A DNA stretch of 64,000 bases from Lacibacter sp. H407 (lineage in GTDB: Bacteria > Bacteroidota > Bacteroidia > Chitinophagales > Chitinophagaceae): assembly GCF_037892605.1 (NCBI RefSeq), contig NZ_JBBKTU010000001.1, positions 558,001 to 622,000 of the forward strand, written 5' to 3'. The notes under the pieces are model-generated. The model was not told the origin of the DNA. It did no database searches and saw only the letters and a list, made by a program, of their open reading frames with translations. Every line of letters starts with the position of its first letter. Positions within the stretch are counted from its first letter, which is position 1. Shown here in pieces: positions 45,300-53,742 of the stretch. A program made the position numbers and the translations under genes.

Positions 45300-45812
45300 A
45301 TGAAATTATTAGTTGTCGTATTTCTCTTTTTATCATTTAACAGTTTTTCACAAGTACAATACGAAGTATCAAAAGATCCGGAAAACGGATTGAAAACATT
45401 GAAGGGTATTCTAAGTCGTGAGTTATTACTGAACGATGCTGATTTTGCCTGGATGAAAAACGATATCAGTTGGTATAAACCCAATGCTGATTGTGTAACA
45501 AACCTTACCGCAGTAAAAGATACGATTCAGTTAATGGTGTTTGTTGGAACCTGGTGCGAAGATTCGCAGATCGTATTTCCTCAACTGTTGAAAATGCTTG
45601 ACCAGGTTGGATTTGATATGAAGCGTTTAACAGTTATTGGTATTGATCGCAAGAAAACTACACTTGGCTCTCTTACACAAGCATTAGGTGTTACCAAAGC
45701 ACCAACAATTATGGTATTGAAAGGCGGTAAAGAAATTGGCCGTGTGGAAGAGTTTGGAAAATATGGCATTTATGATAAGGAACTCGCAGAGGTATTGGTT
45801 AAAGCAAAATAA
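45300..45812 (+). CDS. Exported thioredoxin-like protein with a monothiol site
   Basis: 170 residues. Signal peptide (MKLLVVVFLFLSFNSFSQ), then a thioredoxin fold. The active-site position reads GTWCEDSQIVFPQL: a C-x-x-S site, not C-x-x-C. The cis-proline motif follows (VTKAPTIMVLKGG). With one cysteine it cannot form the usual intramolecular disulfide, so it may act on mixed disulfides or have lost redox activity. It follows the MerR gene by 31 bases. Confidence 0.85.
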   Translation: MKLLVVVFLFLSFNSFSQVQYEVSKDPENGLKTLKGILSRELLLNDADFAWMKNDISWYKPNADCVTNLTAVKDTIQLMVFVGTWCEDSQIVFPQLLKMLDQVGFDMKRLTVIGIDRKKTTLGSLTQALGVTKAPTIMVLKGGKEIGRVEEFGKYGIYDKELAEVLVKAK

Positions 45813-45842
45813 TTTTACTCCCCTTTATTTGGAACAAAGCAA

Positions 45843-46400
45843 TCAGGAAACCTTGATTGCTTTGTTTGTTTTATGCTGTTTCCATTTTTCCCTTTCTAAC
45901 AAATATTCAAAATTCAATTTTTCAGGTTCCCCATGATAGGCAACAGAAATTTCCTTTTGCTTTATTGCACCAACTCTTCCAATTGCAATTTGCGAACGCA
46001 GATTGTTTGCGCCAATATGAAAGAGTATTTTATCGACATATTGAAATGCATGCTCGATCATTAATGCTTTCATTGCGGGGTTATAAGCCTGGCCCCAAAA
46101 TTTCCGTGCAATAAATGTGTAACCGATGAGCAACGAACTTTCTTTTTCATTATGATCATAAAAGCGTGAACTTCCTGCCACTTCACCTGAGCGTTTATCA
46201 ATGAGCAATAAAGCTCCTTTTGATTCCATAGCTCCTTCGAAATAAGTTTGAAACACTTCCCGTTTGTAACGGTCTTTGTTGGGATGCTGTTCCCAGATCA
46301 ATGGATCAGATGCCACTTTATATAATCGTTCAAAATCATTTTGCTGCAATGGCTGCAAACGAATGAATTCATTTTCAAGAACCGGTTGTAAGTTGATCAT
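45843..46400 (-). CDS. GNAT-family N-acetyltransferase
   Basis: About 185 residues from the ATG at 46400 (MINLQPVLENEFIRLQPLQQ). The long frame to 46589 overlaps the MscS gene and carries no family sequence, so I reject that start. The RimJ/RimL-like GNAT fold is visible: LENEFIRLQPLQQNDFERLY, GEVAGSSRFYDH, GYTFIARKFWGQAYNPAMKA (acetyl-CoA site) and HIGANNLRSQIAIGRVGAIK. It probably acetylates an amino group on a protein or small molecule. It is last in a minus-strand run, 34 bases after the MscS gene. Confidence 0.88.
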   Translation of the reverse strand: MINLQPVLENEFIRLQPLQQNDFERLYKVASDPLIWEQHPNKDRYKREVFQTYFEGAMESKGALLLIDKRSGEVAGSSRFYDHNEKESSLLIGYTFIARKFWGQAYNPAMKALMIEHAFQYVDKILFHIGANNLRSQIAIGRVGAIKQKEISVAYHGEPEKLNFEYLLEREKWKQHKTNKAIKVS

Positions 46401-46434
46401 ATATAAAACAAGCTTCGGTGTTGTAGATAAAATA

Positions 46435-47502
46435 CTATTGCTGATTGCCTGCAAGTTCAATGGAAAGCGCTTCCATAAAACGTAATAAATGAAGATTGAT
46501 ATTTTGTTTGATCTCCTGAAAACGGGCAAACTCGATTGTTTGTGTAAAATAATCAATGTGCAGAATGATCGACTTTGCACCAATGTCATTTAATATCACT
46601 GTATAACTCTCAATTTCTTCCTGTTGTTGCAATAATATATCAGCTTTAGCGATCAACTCTTCTATTCGTTTTGAATTGGTTTGCACCTGCAACTCCAATC
46701 GTATTTCTGCTTTGCGTTGTGTTCGCAATGTGAGGTTGTCAAGAATGGTATCAACCATTTTTTTATTGGGAACTGTTACAATTGTTTTTTGATCGGTGCG
46801 GATACGGGTACTTCGCAACCCGATCTTTTCCACCGTTCCTGTAATGGCTTCTACTTTTACAAGATCCCCCAATGTAAATGGCTTATCAAAAAAGATGATG
46901 AACGAAGCAATCAGGTTTTCAAGGCTCTCCCTGGTAGCCAATGCAATGGCGGCTGTAACAATACTCAGCCCCGTAATAAGATTGGAAATATTAAAATTGA
47001 AAACAAACTTGGTGAACATCAAGATGCCGATGATCAGCACCACCACTTTAAAGAAATCTCTAAAAAATACAACCAATTGATCGTCGGCCTGATCAGCCGT
47101 ATTTTTGGTTTTGCCTTCCAATATCAGCGCTAAAAAATCAATGAACCTGCGCAGCAGCCGAATGAAAAAAATCACCAGCACTGCTTTGCCAACTGCTTCA
47201 ATAATTTCTCTGGATGTGATCTTATACAATTCAATATCCAATACCGCAGGGAAAGTGAGCTTGTGCAATGAGAAAATAACAACTGCTGTAACAATAAACC
47301 ATTCCATCGGAATCAGCACCAATGAAATGAATTGATCACGGCTTACATATTTTTTGGCTTTTGGAAAAAACCGGTATAAGATGCCACACAAAAAACGGGA
47401 AATAACTCCCTTTAATAAAAACATGGATAGTATAATAACAGCTATCCATAAATAACTGATCAGCGGATTGTCGAATACTCGTGTTTGTAAAAACTCAGGC
47501 AT
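46435..47502 (-). CDS. MscS-family mechanosensitive channel
   Basis: 355 residues from the ATG at 47502. Several N-terminal hydrophobic helices (SYLWIAVIILSMFLLKGVIS, LIPMEWFIVTAVVIFSLHKL, AVGKAVLVIFFIRLLRRFID), then the pore-type segment (ISNLITGLSIVTAAIALATR) and the beta domain typical of MscS (FDKPFTLGDLVKVEAITGTV, VPNKKMVDTILDNLT). It would open on membrane tension and relieve osmotic downshock. It is part of the run with the LpxH-type and propeller genes. Confidence 0.92.
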   Translation of the reverse strand: MPEFLQTRVFDNPLISYLWIAVIILSMFLLKGVISRFLCGILYRFFPKAKKYVSRDQFISLVLIPMEWFIVTAVVIFSLHKLTFPAVLDIELYKITSREIIEAVGKAVLVIFFIRLLRRFIDFLALILEGKTKNTADQADDQLVVFFRDFFKVVVLIIGILMFTKFVFNFNISNLITGLSIVTAAIALATRESLENLIASFIIFFDKPFTLGDLVKVEAITGTVEKIGLRSTRIRTDQKTIVTVPNKKMVDTILDNLTLRTQRKAEIRLELQVQTNSKRIEELIAKADILLQQQEEIESYTVILNDIGAKSIILHIDYFTQTIEFARFQEIKQNINLHLLRFMEALSIELAGNQQ

Positions 47503-47535
47503 GTGCAAAAATAACGTCTTGCAACTTTATGTGCA

Positions 47536-48336
47536 TCAAAATGTAAAGTGCTGCACGGCACCGTTTTGCAGGAGATAAAAATGCCCTGGGCGTATCAGTA
47601 CTTTTTGCCGATCGGCAAACATGGCCGGCAGCGGGAGTTTACGTTCGATAAGTGTACCTGTTGTGTAAGCGATCAATTGCTGATTTTCAATACCAACAAT
47701 TGTTTTACCGAATATGCCAAGGTCGGTCAATCCTACATAGGAGATTTTATTCTTGAACGAGCCATAAATATCAAATACGTAAATTCCTTTTTCCGGATCG
47801 TAGAGATATACAAAACCATCCTGATCAAAAATATGTGTAGGTGAAGGCACATCATCCAGAAACATACGGAACTCGACCGTCTCACTAAGAACACTGCCAT
47901 CATCAGCAATTTTTTTCAACTTGCTGCTTTGCTCATCGTACACCCAAATATTGTTATCATAACTCTGTGCAATGGCTTTTACCTGAAAAATATTCTGCTT
48001 CCGAAGATCAATGGTATTGATCATGTTCATGAAACGATCCAATACAACAACAGTGGCAAAATTTTTATAATACAACAACACTTTTAATGGATTGCTTGCA
48101 TCAATGGAATACAGTTTTCCATAACGCCGCACATCGTTGAACACACCCATTGAGTCGCCATTACCGTTCAACTTCTTCAACTGGTTATTCTTGGAAAGCA
48201 GATAATAATTTCCAAGGTTGTCGATCGTAAAATCAATATAATCGCCTTCAATACTTTTTACCTGCGTAAATACAGCATCCTGTGCAGTGCTTTGCAATGC
48301 AATGAGGAAACATAGTATGGAAAAAATACTCTTCAT
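47536..48336 (-). CDS. Exported six-bladed-propeller-like protein
   Basis: 266 residues. Signal peptide (MKSIFSILCFLIALQSTAQ), then repeated strands of the kind FTIDNLGNYYLLSKNNQLKK, AQSYDNNIWVYDEQSSKLKK and IFDQDGFVYLYDPEKGIYVF, spaced about 45-50 residues apart as in NHL/6-bladed propellers. There is no lipobox and no sorting domain. The function is unknown. It overlaps the LpxH-type gene by 4 bases, so the two are made together. Confidence 0.75.
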   Translation of the reverse strand: MKSIFSILCFLIALQSTAQDAVFTQVKSIEGDYIDFTIDNLGNYYLLSKNNQLKKLNGNGDSMGVFNDVRRYGKLYSIDASNPLKVLLYYKNFATVVVLDRFMNMINTIDLRKQNIFQVKAIAQSYDNNIWVYDEQSSKLKKIADDGSVLSETVEFRMFLDDVPSPTHIFDQDGFVYLYDPEKGIYVFDIYGSFKNKISYVGLTDLGIFGKTIVGIENQQLIAYTTGTLIERKLPLPAMFADRQKVLIRPGHFYLLQNGAVQHFTF

Positions 48337-49091
48337 TTTTTATAATACTCTAATGTCAGTTGATCTCCATCAAACGCAGCATAACTGAAATAACGTATCC
48401 AATCGCCGAGGTTTATATAGCGGCTCGTATCAGATAGACGAAAATCAATGGGCAAGTGTCTATGTCCAAACACAAAAAAGTCAATTTTATTTTGCTGAAG
48501 CACTTCTTTGCAATAAATGATCAGCCATTCTTTGTCTTCGCCCAAAAAGGTTTCCTCCACAGCTCCTGTTTGTGCACGGCTTCGTCGGCTGAGGTAATTG
48601 GCTAAGCCAACTCCAACGTATGGTGGCAATATGCCAAACAACCATTGACAAACAGGATTTCGAAAAACCTTCTTCAGCAACTTATAACCATGATCACCCG
48701 GGCCTAATCCATCACCATGTCCAATCAAAAATTTTCTTTGATCAAATTCGAATTCTTTGGGCTCGTAATACACGGGAATGTTCAATTCTTTCTGCAAATA
48801 ATCGTTCATCCACATATCATGATTACCTACAAAGAAATGAATGGGAATTCCTGCATCTGTCAACTCCGCCAGCTTGCCCAGCAAACGCACATAACCCTTG
48901 GGCACTACTGTGCGATATTCGTACCAGAAATCAAACATATCTCCTACAATAAAAATGACCGCAGCATTTTGTTTGATATCATCAAGAAACTGAACGATCT
49001 TTTTTTCACGAACAAGGCTTTGTTCATAGTTGGGTGCCCCCAAATGAAAATCGGAAAGAAAGTATATTTTTTTACCGGAAGGGAGTTGCAT
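48333..49091 (-). CDS. lpxH: UDP-2,3-diacylglucosamine diphosphatase-type phosphoesterase
   Basis: 252 residues from the ATG at 49091 (a TTG at 49094 is less likely). Calcineurin-like metal site in order: FLSDFHLGAP, VGDMFDFWYE, FVGNHDMWM, GHGDGLGPGDHGYK and FGHRHLPID. The FDFWYEY and YKLLKKVFRNP segments agree with LpxH rather than a general phosphoesterase. It would cleave UDP-2,3-diacyl-glucosamine to lipid X in lipid A synthesis at the membrane. No other lpx genes are near. Confidence 0.88.
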   Translation of the reverse strand: MQLPSGKKIYFLSDFHLGAPNYEQSLVREKKIVQFLDDIKQNAAVIFIVGDMFDFWYEYRTVVPKGYVRLLGKLAELTDAGIPIHFFVGNHDMWMNDYLQKELNIPVYYEPKEFEFDQRKFLIGHGDGLGPGDHGYKLLKKVFRNPVCQWLFGILPPYVGVGLANYLSRRSRAQTGAVEETFLGEDKEWLIIYCKEVLQQNKIDFFVFGHRHLPIDFRLSDTSRYINLGDWIRYFSYAAFDGDQLTLEYYKK

Positions 49092-49123
49092 CAAACAAAT
49101 ATAAAGAAGCTGTATAACACAGT

Positions 49124-49552
49124 TTAGGATTTTGCTTTTTGCCGCAAGTACTCCAGCACGTCGCCGCTTTCAATAACAGGTTTATCTGTTACATCGCATT
49201 TGTACCAATAGATCCATGCAGAAAACTCACCTTCATTGGTATAAACTTTAGTAACTGCACGCTCGTACAATTGTACTTCGCCTTCTTCGGGATGCACACC
49301 TTCATAATCATCTAACTGGCTGATGGCCCAATTGAATTCATCAGGAGAATTTGCCTGATAAAGTTCACCCATGATATGGAAATCGCCTGTTGCCGGCAAT
49401 GCGGCGGGATAATCACCTAAATCGTACAACTTGCCTTTTACTTTCCCATCATAAAGATGTTTGAAATAGGGTGTGATGTATTGAAATGCAGGGCCATGAA
49501 AACCGCTGCGCAAGCTTCCGTAAACAAATAATAATTGTATGGCGTCGTTCAT
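49124..49552 (-). CDS. Gamma-glutamylcyclotransferase-like (AIG2/GGCT) protein
   Basis: 142 residues. The fold signature LLFVYGSLRSGFHGPAFQYI opens the protein, with the glycine-rich substrate loop. A candidate catalytic glutamate is in LDDYEGVHPEE, and the barrel continues with YERAVTKVYTNEGEFSAWIY. GGCT-like enzymes release 5-oxoproline from gamma-glutamyl amines. The exact substrate is unknown. It lies 32 bases before the lpxH-like gene and 55 after the LUD gene. Confidence 0.85.
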   Translation of the reverse strand: MNDAIQLLFVYGSLRSGFHGPAFQYITPYFKHLYDGKVKGKLYDLGDYPAALPATGDFHIMGELYQANSPDEFNWAISQLDDYEGVHPEEGEVQLYERAVTKVYTNEGEFSAWIYWYKCDVTDKPVIESGDVLEYLRQKAKS

Positions 49553-49607
49553 GCCTTAAAGATACAATGCAGATAAGTGCAAATGAAAATTATACGTATG
49601 ATTCTGG

Positions 49608-50246
49608 TTACTTTGTCGAGTCGATCAAAAACACAAATACTTCTTTGGGACCATGTACACCCACTACTAATGTTTTTTCGATATCAGCTGTTCGGCTGGG
49701 GCCGGTAGCAAAGCTGATAAATGAGGGAAGTCTGCCGTTGTATTTTTCCTTCACGAACTGTAATGCATCTTTGAGATCGTACACCAACTGATTGCTGTAT
49801 GCAACACAAACATGCACGGGAGCATACACACTTGTGGTACGTCCACTTTCATTTGCAGTACTCAATACAATAGTGCCTGTACGGCTTACCAGCAGTTCGC
49901 AACCGGTAACGCTTACATCACAATCAGCAAGCTCCTGGTGAAATGTAACAGGGAACTTTTGCTGCAACATTTTTTGCAAAGGTTTTTCACGACAAACCAC
50001 TTTGTCCCATTTCCTTGCGGCGGCTAATTGCAACAATTGCTCTGCCATGTCCTGCTCATCAGCACAAAACACAAACTTGCCTTGTAAGCTGGTAAACTGT
50101 TGTGCAAACTGCACCGCCATATCATCAACCGGAGGTTGAAATACACTGTTGTTTCCTTCACTCAGAGGAAAAGGAACAGGCACCGGATGACTCAGTGCCT
50201 GTCTTATTTTTTTTAGAATATTTTCTTTTGCCGGAGAAACGCTCAT
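49608..50246 (-). CDS. LUD-domain (LutC/YkgG-like) protein
   Basis: 212 residues. An N-terminal helical segment (ILKKIRQALSHPVPVPFP), then the LUD domain: TGCELLVSRTGTIVLSTANE, SVYAPVHVCVAYSNQLVYDL and ISFATGPSRTADIEKTLVVG, HGPKEVFVFLID. LutC acts with LutA and LutB in lactate oxidation, but neither is in this window. It ends 2 bases after ftsH begins its own 3' neighbour run (stop-to-start gap of 2 bases), so it is likely co-transcribed with ftsH. Its role here may be separate from lactate use. Confidence 0.88.
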   Translation of the reverse strand: MSVSPAKENILKKIRQALSHPVPVPFPLSEGNNSVFQPPVDDMAVQFAQQFTSLQGKFVFCADEQDMAEQLLQLAAARKWDKVVCREKPLQKMLQQKFPVTFHQELADCDVSVTGCELLVSRTGTIVLSTANESGRTTSVYAPVHVCVAYSNQLVYDLKDALQFVKEKYNGRLPSFISFATGPSRTADIEKTLVVGVHGPKEVFVFLIDSTK

Positions 50247-50248
50247 AA

Positions 50249-52297
50249 TTACGACAATGGTGGTTGATTCAATTCACGGCCTTCTTTGTCAACATTGGCT
50301 GCGTGCATTACCGGTACATTATCTTCATCTAACAATTTCTTATGTTCAAACGGACGTTTACCGATCAACGCTTCCACATCGCTCTGGAACAACACTTCTT
50401 TTTCCAATAAAGCCTTGGCCAGTTTTTCTACATCGCCTTTCTTTTCAGTAAGCAACTCTTTGGTGCGCAGGTAGGCAGATTCAATGAGCAAACGCACTTC
50501 GTTATCGATCATCTCAGCTGTTTTCTCACTATACGGTTTGGTAAATGTTTGTTCCTGGTTCGGATCATAATAACTGATGTTACCCAGCTTATCATTCATA
50601 CCATACACTGTGATCATTGAATAGGCAATACGTGTGATTTGTTGCAGATCATTACTTGCACCCGTTGAAATTTTACCAAAGAAAATATCCTCACTTGCAC
50701 GTCCGCCAAGCGTCATACAGATCTGATCGTTCAGTTGCTCGATGTTATAGAGATACTGTTCTTTTGGTGTGTATTGTGCATAACCCAATGCTGCAGTTCC
50801 CCTTGGAACGATGGTTACTTTTAATAACGGATACGCATGCTCTAAGTACCAGCCGCAAATTGCATGACCTGCTTCGTGATAAGCAATGATCTCTTTTTCT
50901 TCGGGGCTGATGAGTTTGTTCTTTTTCTCCAAACCACCAATTACACGATCAATTGCATCCTGGAAATCGCTCATGTCTACAGCGGGCTTTCCTTTTCTTG
51001 CTGCGATCAAAGCCGCTTCGTTACAAACATTGGCAATATCAGCTCCTGCAAAACCAGGCGTTTGTTCAGCCAGTTTATGAATATCGAGTGATTCAGAAAT
51101 TTTAATTGGTTTCAAATGCACCTGGAAGATCTGCTCACGGCCTTTTACATCGGGACGATCAATTGAGATCTGTCGATCGAAACGACCGGGGCGCAACAAC
51201 GCCGGATCTAATACATCGGGACGGTTAGTAGCCGCCAGGATAATGATACCGGTATCGCCTCCAAATCCATCCATTTCCACCAGCAACTGGTTCAATGTAT
51301 TTTCACGTTCATCATTACTTACAATAGCGTTTCTTCCACGGGCACGACCAATTGCATCGATCTCATCAATAAAGATGATACAAGGTGCTTTTTCTCTTGC
51401 CTGCTTAAACAAGTCACGCACACGACTGGCACCCACACCTACAAACATTTCCACGAAATCGGAACCACTGATGCTGAAGAAAGGCACTTGTGCTTCACCC
51501 GCCATTGCTTTTGCCAGCAACGTTTTACCGGTACCCGGAGGGCCTACCAGCAATGCACCTTTTGGAATTTTTCCACCGAGTGCCGTATATTTTTTGGGAT
51601 TCTTTAAAAAGTCAACGATCTCCATTACTTCCACTTTCGCTTCGTCTAACCCTGCAACATCCTGGAAGGTTACATTTACTCTTGTTCCTTTTTCAAACAA
51701 CTGGGCCTTTGATTTTCCAATGTTGAAGATGCCACCACCTCCCGGTCCACCGGCACCACCACCACTATTCATCTTGCGCATCAGCAATACCCATAATCCA
51801 ATTAGCACAAGTATTGGAAGTAATAAACTGATTAGTGGACTTAGCCAATTCTCTTCATCATCATACCGTGCAATAGGCCGCCCAGTCAACGCCCGTTGTT
51901 CATTGATCAATTTATTGGTTCGTTCATCAAATGTTTTTGCATCCGATACCGAAAACTGAAAATGTGGACCTTTTTCTTTATCTACTTTCAGCTTTGAATC
52001 AGTTACCATTTTACTGATCACCGGATCGCTGAATGCTTCGGGTTTCAGGGTAACTTTTACAACGCCTTTGTTTTTTACAACAAGGTAGTTTTTTACATAC
52101 CCTTTCAACAACATGCTGTCTTCAAACACTACTTGTGATGTTGGTAAAGCATCTGGTGCAATGCCACGAAACAGGTTAAAGCCGATCAATACAGCAGCTA
52201 TTAATGCATAGAGCCAGTAAATATTAAATTTAAACGGTTTGCGGGTGTCTTTCTTTTCGCCGCTATTCTCTGGATTATTTCCTTGATTCAAACTCAT
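50249..52297 (-). CDS. ftsH: ATP-dependent zinc metalloprotease FtsH
   Basis: 682 residues. Two N-terminal transmembrane helices ([20 protein letters not shown] and [20 protein letters not shown]) flank the periplasmic part. The AAA+ domain follows, with Walker A GPPGTGKT, Walker [12 protein letters not shown] and the second region of homology [20 protein letters not shown], then the peptidase domain with HEAGH. FtsH degrades membrane and regulatory proteins. It is 109 bases after rsfS. Confidence 0.97.
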   Translation of the reverse strand: MSLNQGNNPENSGEKKDTRKPFKFNIYWLYALIAAVLIGFNLFRGIAPDALPTSQVVFEDSMLLKGYVKNYLVVKNKGVVKVTLKPEAFSDPVISKMVTDSKLKVDKEKGPHFQFSVSDAKTFDERTNKLINEQRALTGRPIARYDDEENWLSPLISLLLPILVLIGLWVLLMRKMNSGGGAGGPGGGGIFNIGKSKAQLFEKGTRVNVTFQDVAGLDEAKVEVMEIVDFLKNPKKYTALGGKIPKGALLVGPPGTGKTLLAKAMAGEAQVPFFSISGSDFVEMFVGVGASRVRDLFKQAREKAPCIIFIDEIDAIGRARGRNAIVSNDERENTLNQLLVEMDGFGGDTGIIILAATNRPDVLDPALLRPGRFDRQISIDRPDVKGREQIFQVHLKPIKISESLDIHKLAEQTPGFAGADIANVCNEAALIAARKGKPAVDMSDFQDAIDRVIGGLEKKNKLISPEEKEIIAYHEAGHAICGWYLEHAYPLLKVTIVPRGTAALGYAQYTPKEQYLYNIEQLNDQICMTLGGRASEDIFFGKISTGASNDLQQITRIAYSMITVYGMNDKLGNISYYDPNQEQTFTKPYSEKTAEMIDNEVRLLIESAYLRTKELLTEKKGDVEKLAKALLEKEVLFQSDVEALIGKRPFEHKKLLDEDNVPVMHAANVDKEGRELNQPPLS

Positions 52298-52406
52298 CTT
52301 TTTGTTTTTTTCCCTTTTCTGCGGGATTTCTGATAGTATTACAATTGTGTGGCTAAAAGTTTCAGGCGGTATTTGTTAAATTTTTCCCTGGCTTTCATCC
52401 GTTCAT

Positions 52407-52814
52407 TTATTCATGATCAGCACTGTTGGCATCGCTCCACATTTCTTCCAGGCGATAAAACTTGCGTGTTTCCGGTTGAAAAATATGCACCACCACATTT
52501 ACGTAATCAACCAATACCCACTGTAGCGCATTCTTACCTTCATGCCTGTACGGACTTTCGCCACATTCTTCCTTCACCAGGTATTCAACATGATCGGCAA
52601 TGGCCTTTACCTGTGTGGTACTGGTTGCTTCGCAGATGATGAAAAAGTCGGAAACAGCTTCAGGGATCTTCCGTAAATCAAGACTTACGATATGTTCACC
52701 TTTTTTTTCCTGGATCGCACGCAGGATGGTTTTGAATAATTTACTGTTTCTGTTGATGCGGGAACTGGCCTTTGAATCTTTACTTCGGCTATTTAAGAGA
52801 GATAGTGTACTCAA
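52407..52814 (-). CDS. rsfS: Ribosome silencing factor
   Basis: 135 residues from TTG (52814); no ATG or GTG lies between this and the upstream stop at 52827-52829 that would give a longer product. The DUF143/RsfS core is clear: KGEHIVSLDLRKIPEAVSDF, FIICEATSTTQVKAIADHVE, GESPYRHEGKNALQWVLVDY, VNVVVHIFQPETRKFYRLEE and MWSDA. RsfS binds uL14 and keeps the 50S subunit from joining the 30S when nutrients are low. It is first of the minus-strand run that includes ftsH and divergent from birA. Confidence 0.93.
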   Translation of the reverse strand: MSTLSLLNSRSKDSKASSRINRNSKLFKTILRAIQEKKGEHIVSLDLRKIPEAVSDFFIICEATSTTQVKAIADHVEYLVKEECGESPYRHEGKNALQWVLVDYVNVVVHIFQPETRKFYRLEEMWSDANSADHE

Positions 52815-52914
52815 TCGCTTGGTGGTTTAATGAATAAATCTGTTTTTTGCTAGAACGTTCGGTCGTAGCTTTTTACTTTTTATTTTGTCCAAAATTATAC
52901 AATCTTGCGCAACC

Positions 52915-53658
52915 ATGCCTCTTAAAAAATCAGATACCTCGTGGATTGAGCTGGACATTGTGGACAGCACCAACAACTATGCCATGGGGTTGATTCATGC
53001 AGGAGTGGCACAGCATGGTACAGTTGTGTTTGCCCACTATCAAAACAAGGGCAAAGGGCAGCGGGGAAAAAGCTGGGAAACCGAGCCCGGCGCAAACCTG
53101 AGTTTTTCCATTATTCTGCAGCCCCACTTCCTGTTACCCACGCAGATGTTTCAGTTACTGGCGGTTACCGCAGTTTCTGTGCGGCAGGAATTAGAAAAAT
53201 TTATTGGAAACGAAGCCAAAATCAAATGGCCCAACGATCTATATTGGCGTGACAGAAAGACAGGGGGGATTTTGATTGAAAATGTGCTGCGGGGCACACA
53301 ATGGCAATGGGCAATAGCAGGTATTGGCATCAATGTAAATCAAACAACATTCGGGCAATTACAAAACCCTGTTTCCATTAAACAGATCACAGGTAAAGAA
53401 ACGCAGGTCAAAGAACTGGCGAAAGCCACCCATGTCAACTTGCTTGATTCACTTCTCAAACTGGAAAAAGAAGGATTTGAAGAGTTTCTTCAGCAATACA
53501 ACCGGCAGCTTTATAAGAAGGGGGAACAAGTAACGTTAAAAAAAAGAAACAGAAGTTTTACAACAACCATCAATGGGGTGAGCAGGCAAGGCCAACTGCA
53601 AACGGGGATTGAAGTGGAAGAGAATTTTGATTTTGGCGAAGTGGAATGGGTATTATGA
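52915..53658 (+). CDS. birA: Biotin-[acetyl-CoA-carboxylase] ligase
   Basis: About 247 residues from the ATG at 52915; the frame's earlier TTG is less likely. Biotin ligase motifs: LDIVDSTNNYAMGLI, QNKGKGQRGKSWETEPGANL (the GRGRxG-type loop), KIKWPNDLYWRDRKTGGILI and AIAGIGINVNQT. The N-terminal DNA-binding domain of E. coli BirA is absent, so it is an enzyme only (class I). A C-terminal SH3-like part follows (GEQVTLKKRNRSFTTTING). It attaches biotin to carboxylase carrier lysines. Confidence 0.94.
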   Translation: MPLKKSDTSWIELDIVDSTNNYAMGLIHAGVAQHGTVVFAHYQNKGKGQRGKSWETEPGANLSFSIILQPHFLLPTQMFQLLAVTAVSVRQELEKFIGNEAKIKWPNDLYWRDRKTGGILIENVLRGTQWQWAIAGIGINVNQTTFGQLQNPVSIKQITGKETQVKELAKATHVNLLDSLLKLEKEGFEEFLQQYNRQLYKKGEQVTLKKRNRSFTTTINGVSRQGQLQTGIEVEENFDFGEVEWVL

Positions 53659-53688
53659 TATTTCCTGTTTTTTAACCATCTTCTCTCG

Positions 53689-53717
53689 TTTGAAACAGCA
53701 GCCGGGCCTTACCTTTG
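53689..53717 (+). promoter_or_regulatory. Promoter of the isocitrate dehydrogenase gene
   Basis: TTTG (53689-53692), 17 bases, then exact TACCTTTG (53710-53717). Transcription would start near 53724, about 19 bases before the ATG. Confidence 0.6.
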
Positions 53718-53742
53718 CGGCACGTAAAAAAACTGAATACAT

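Noticed and set aside
49096-49103. Exact TATATTTG on the minus strand just before the LpxH-type gene
   Set aside because: The box is only 4 bases before the ATG, lacks a -33 element, and the gene follows another by 32 bases, so operon expression is simpler. Not listed as a promoter.
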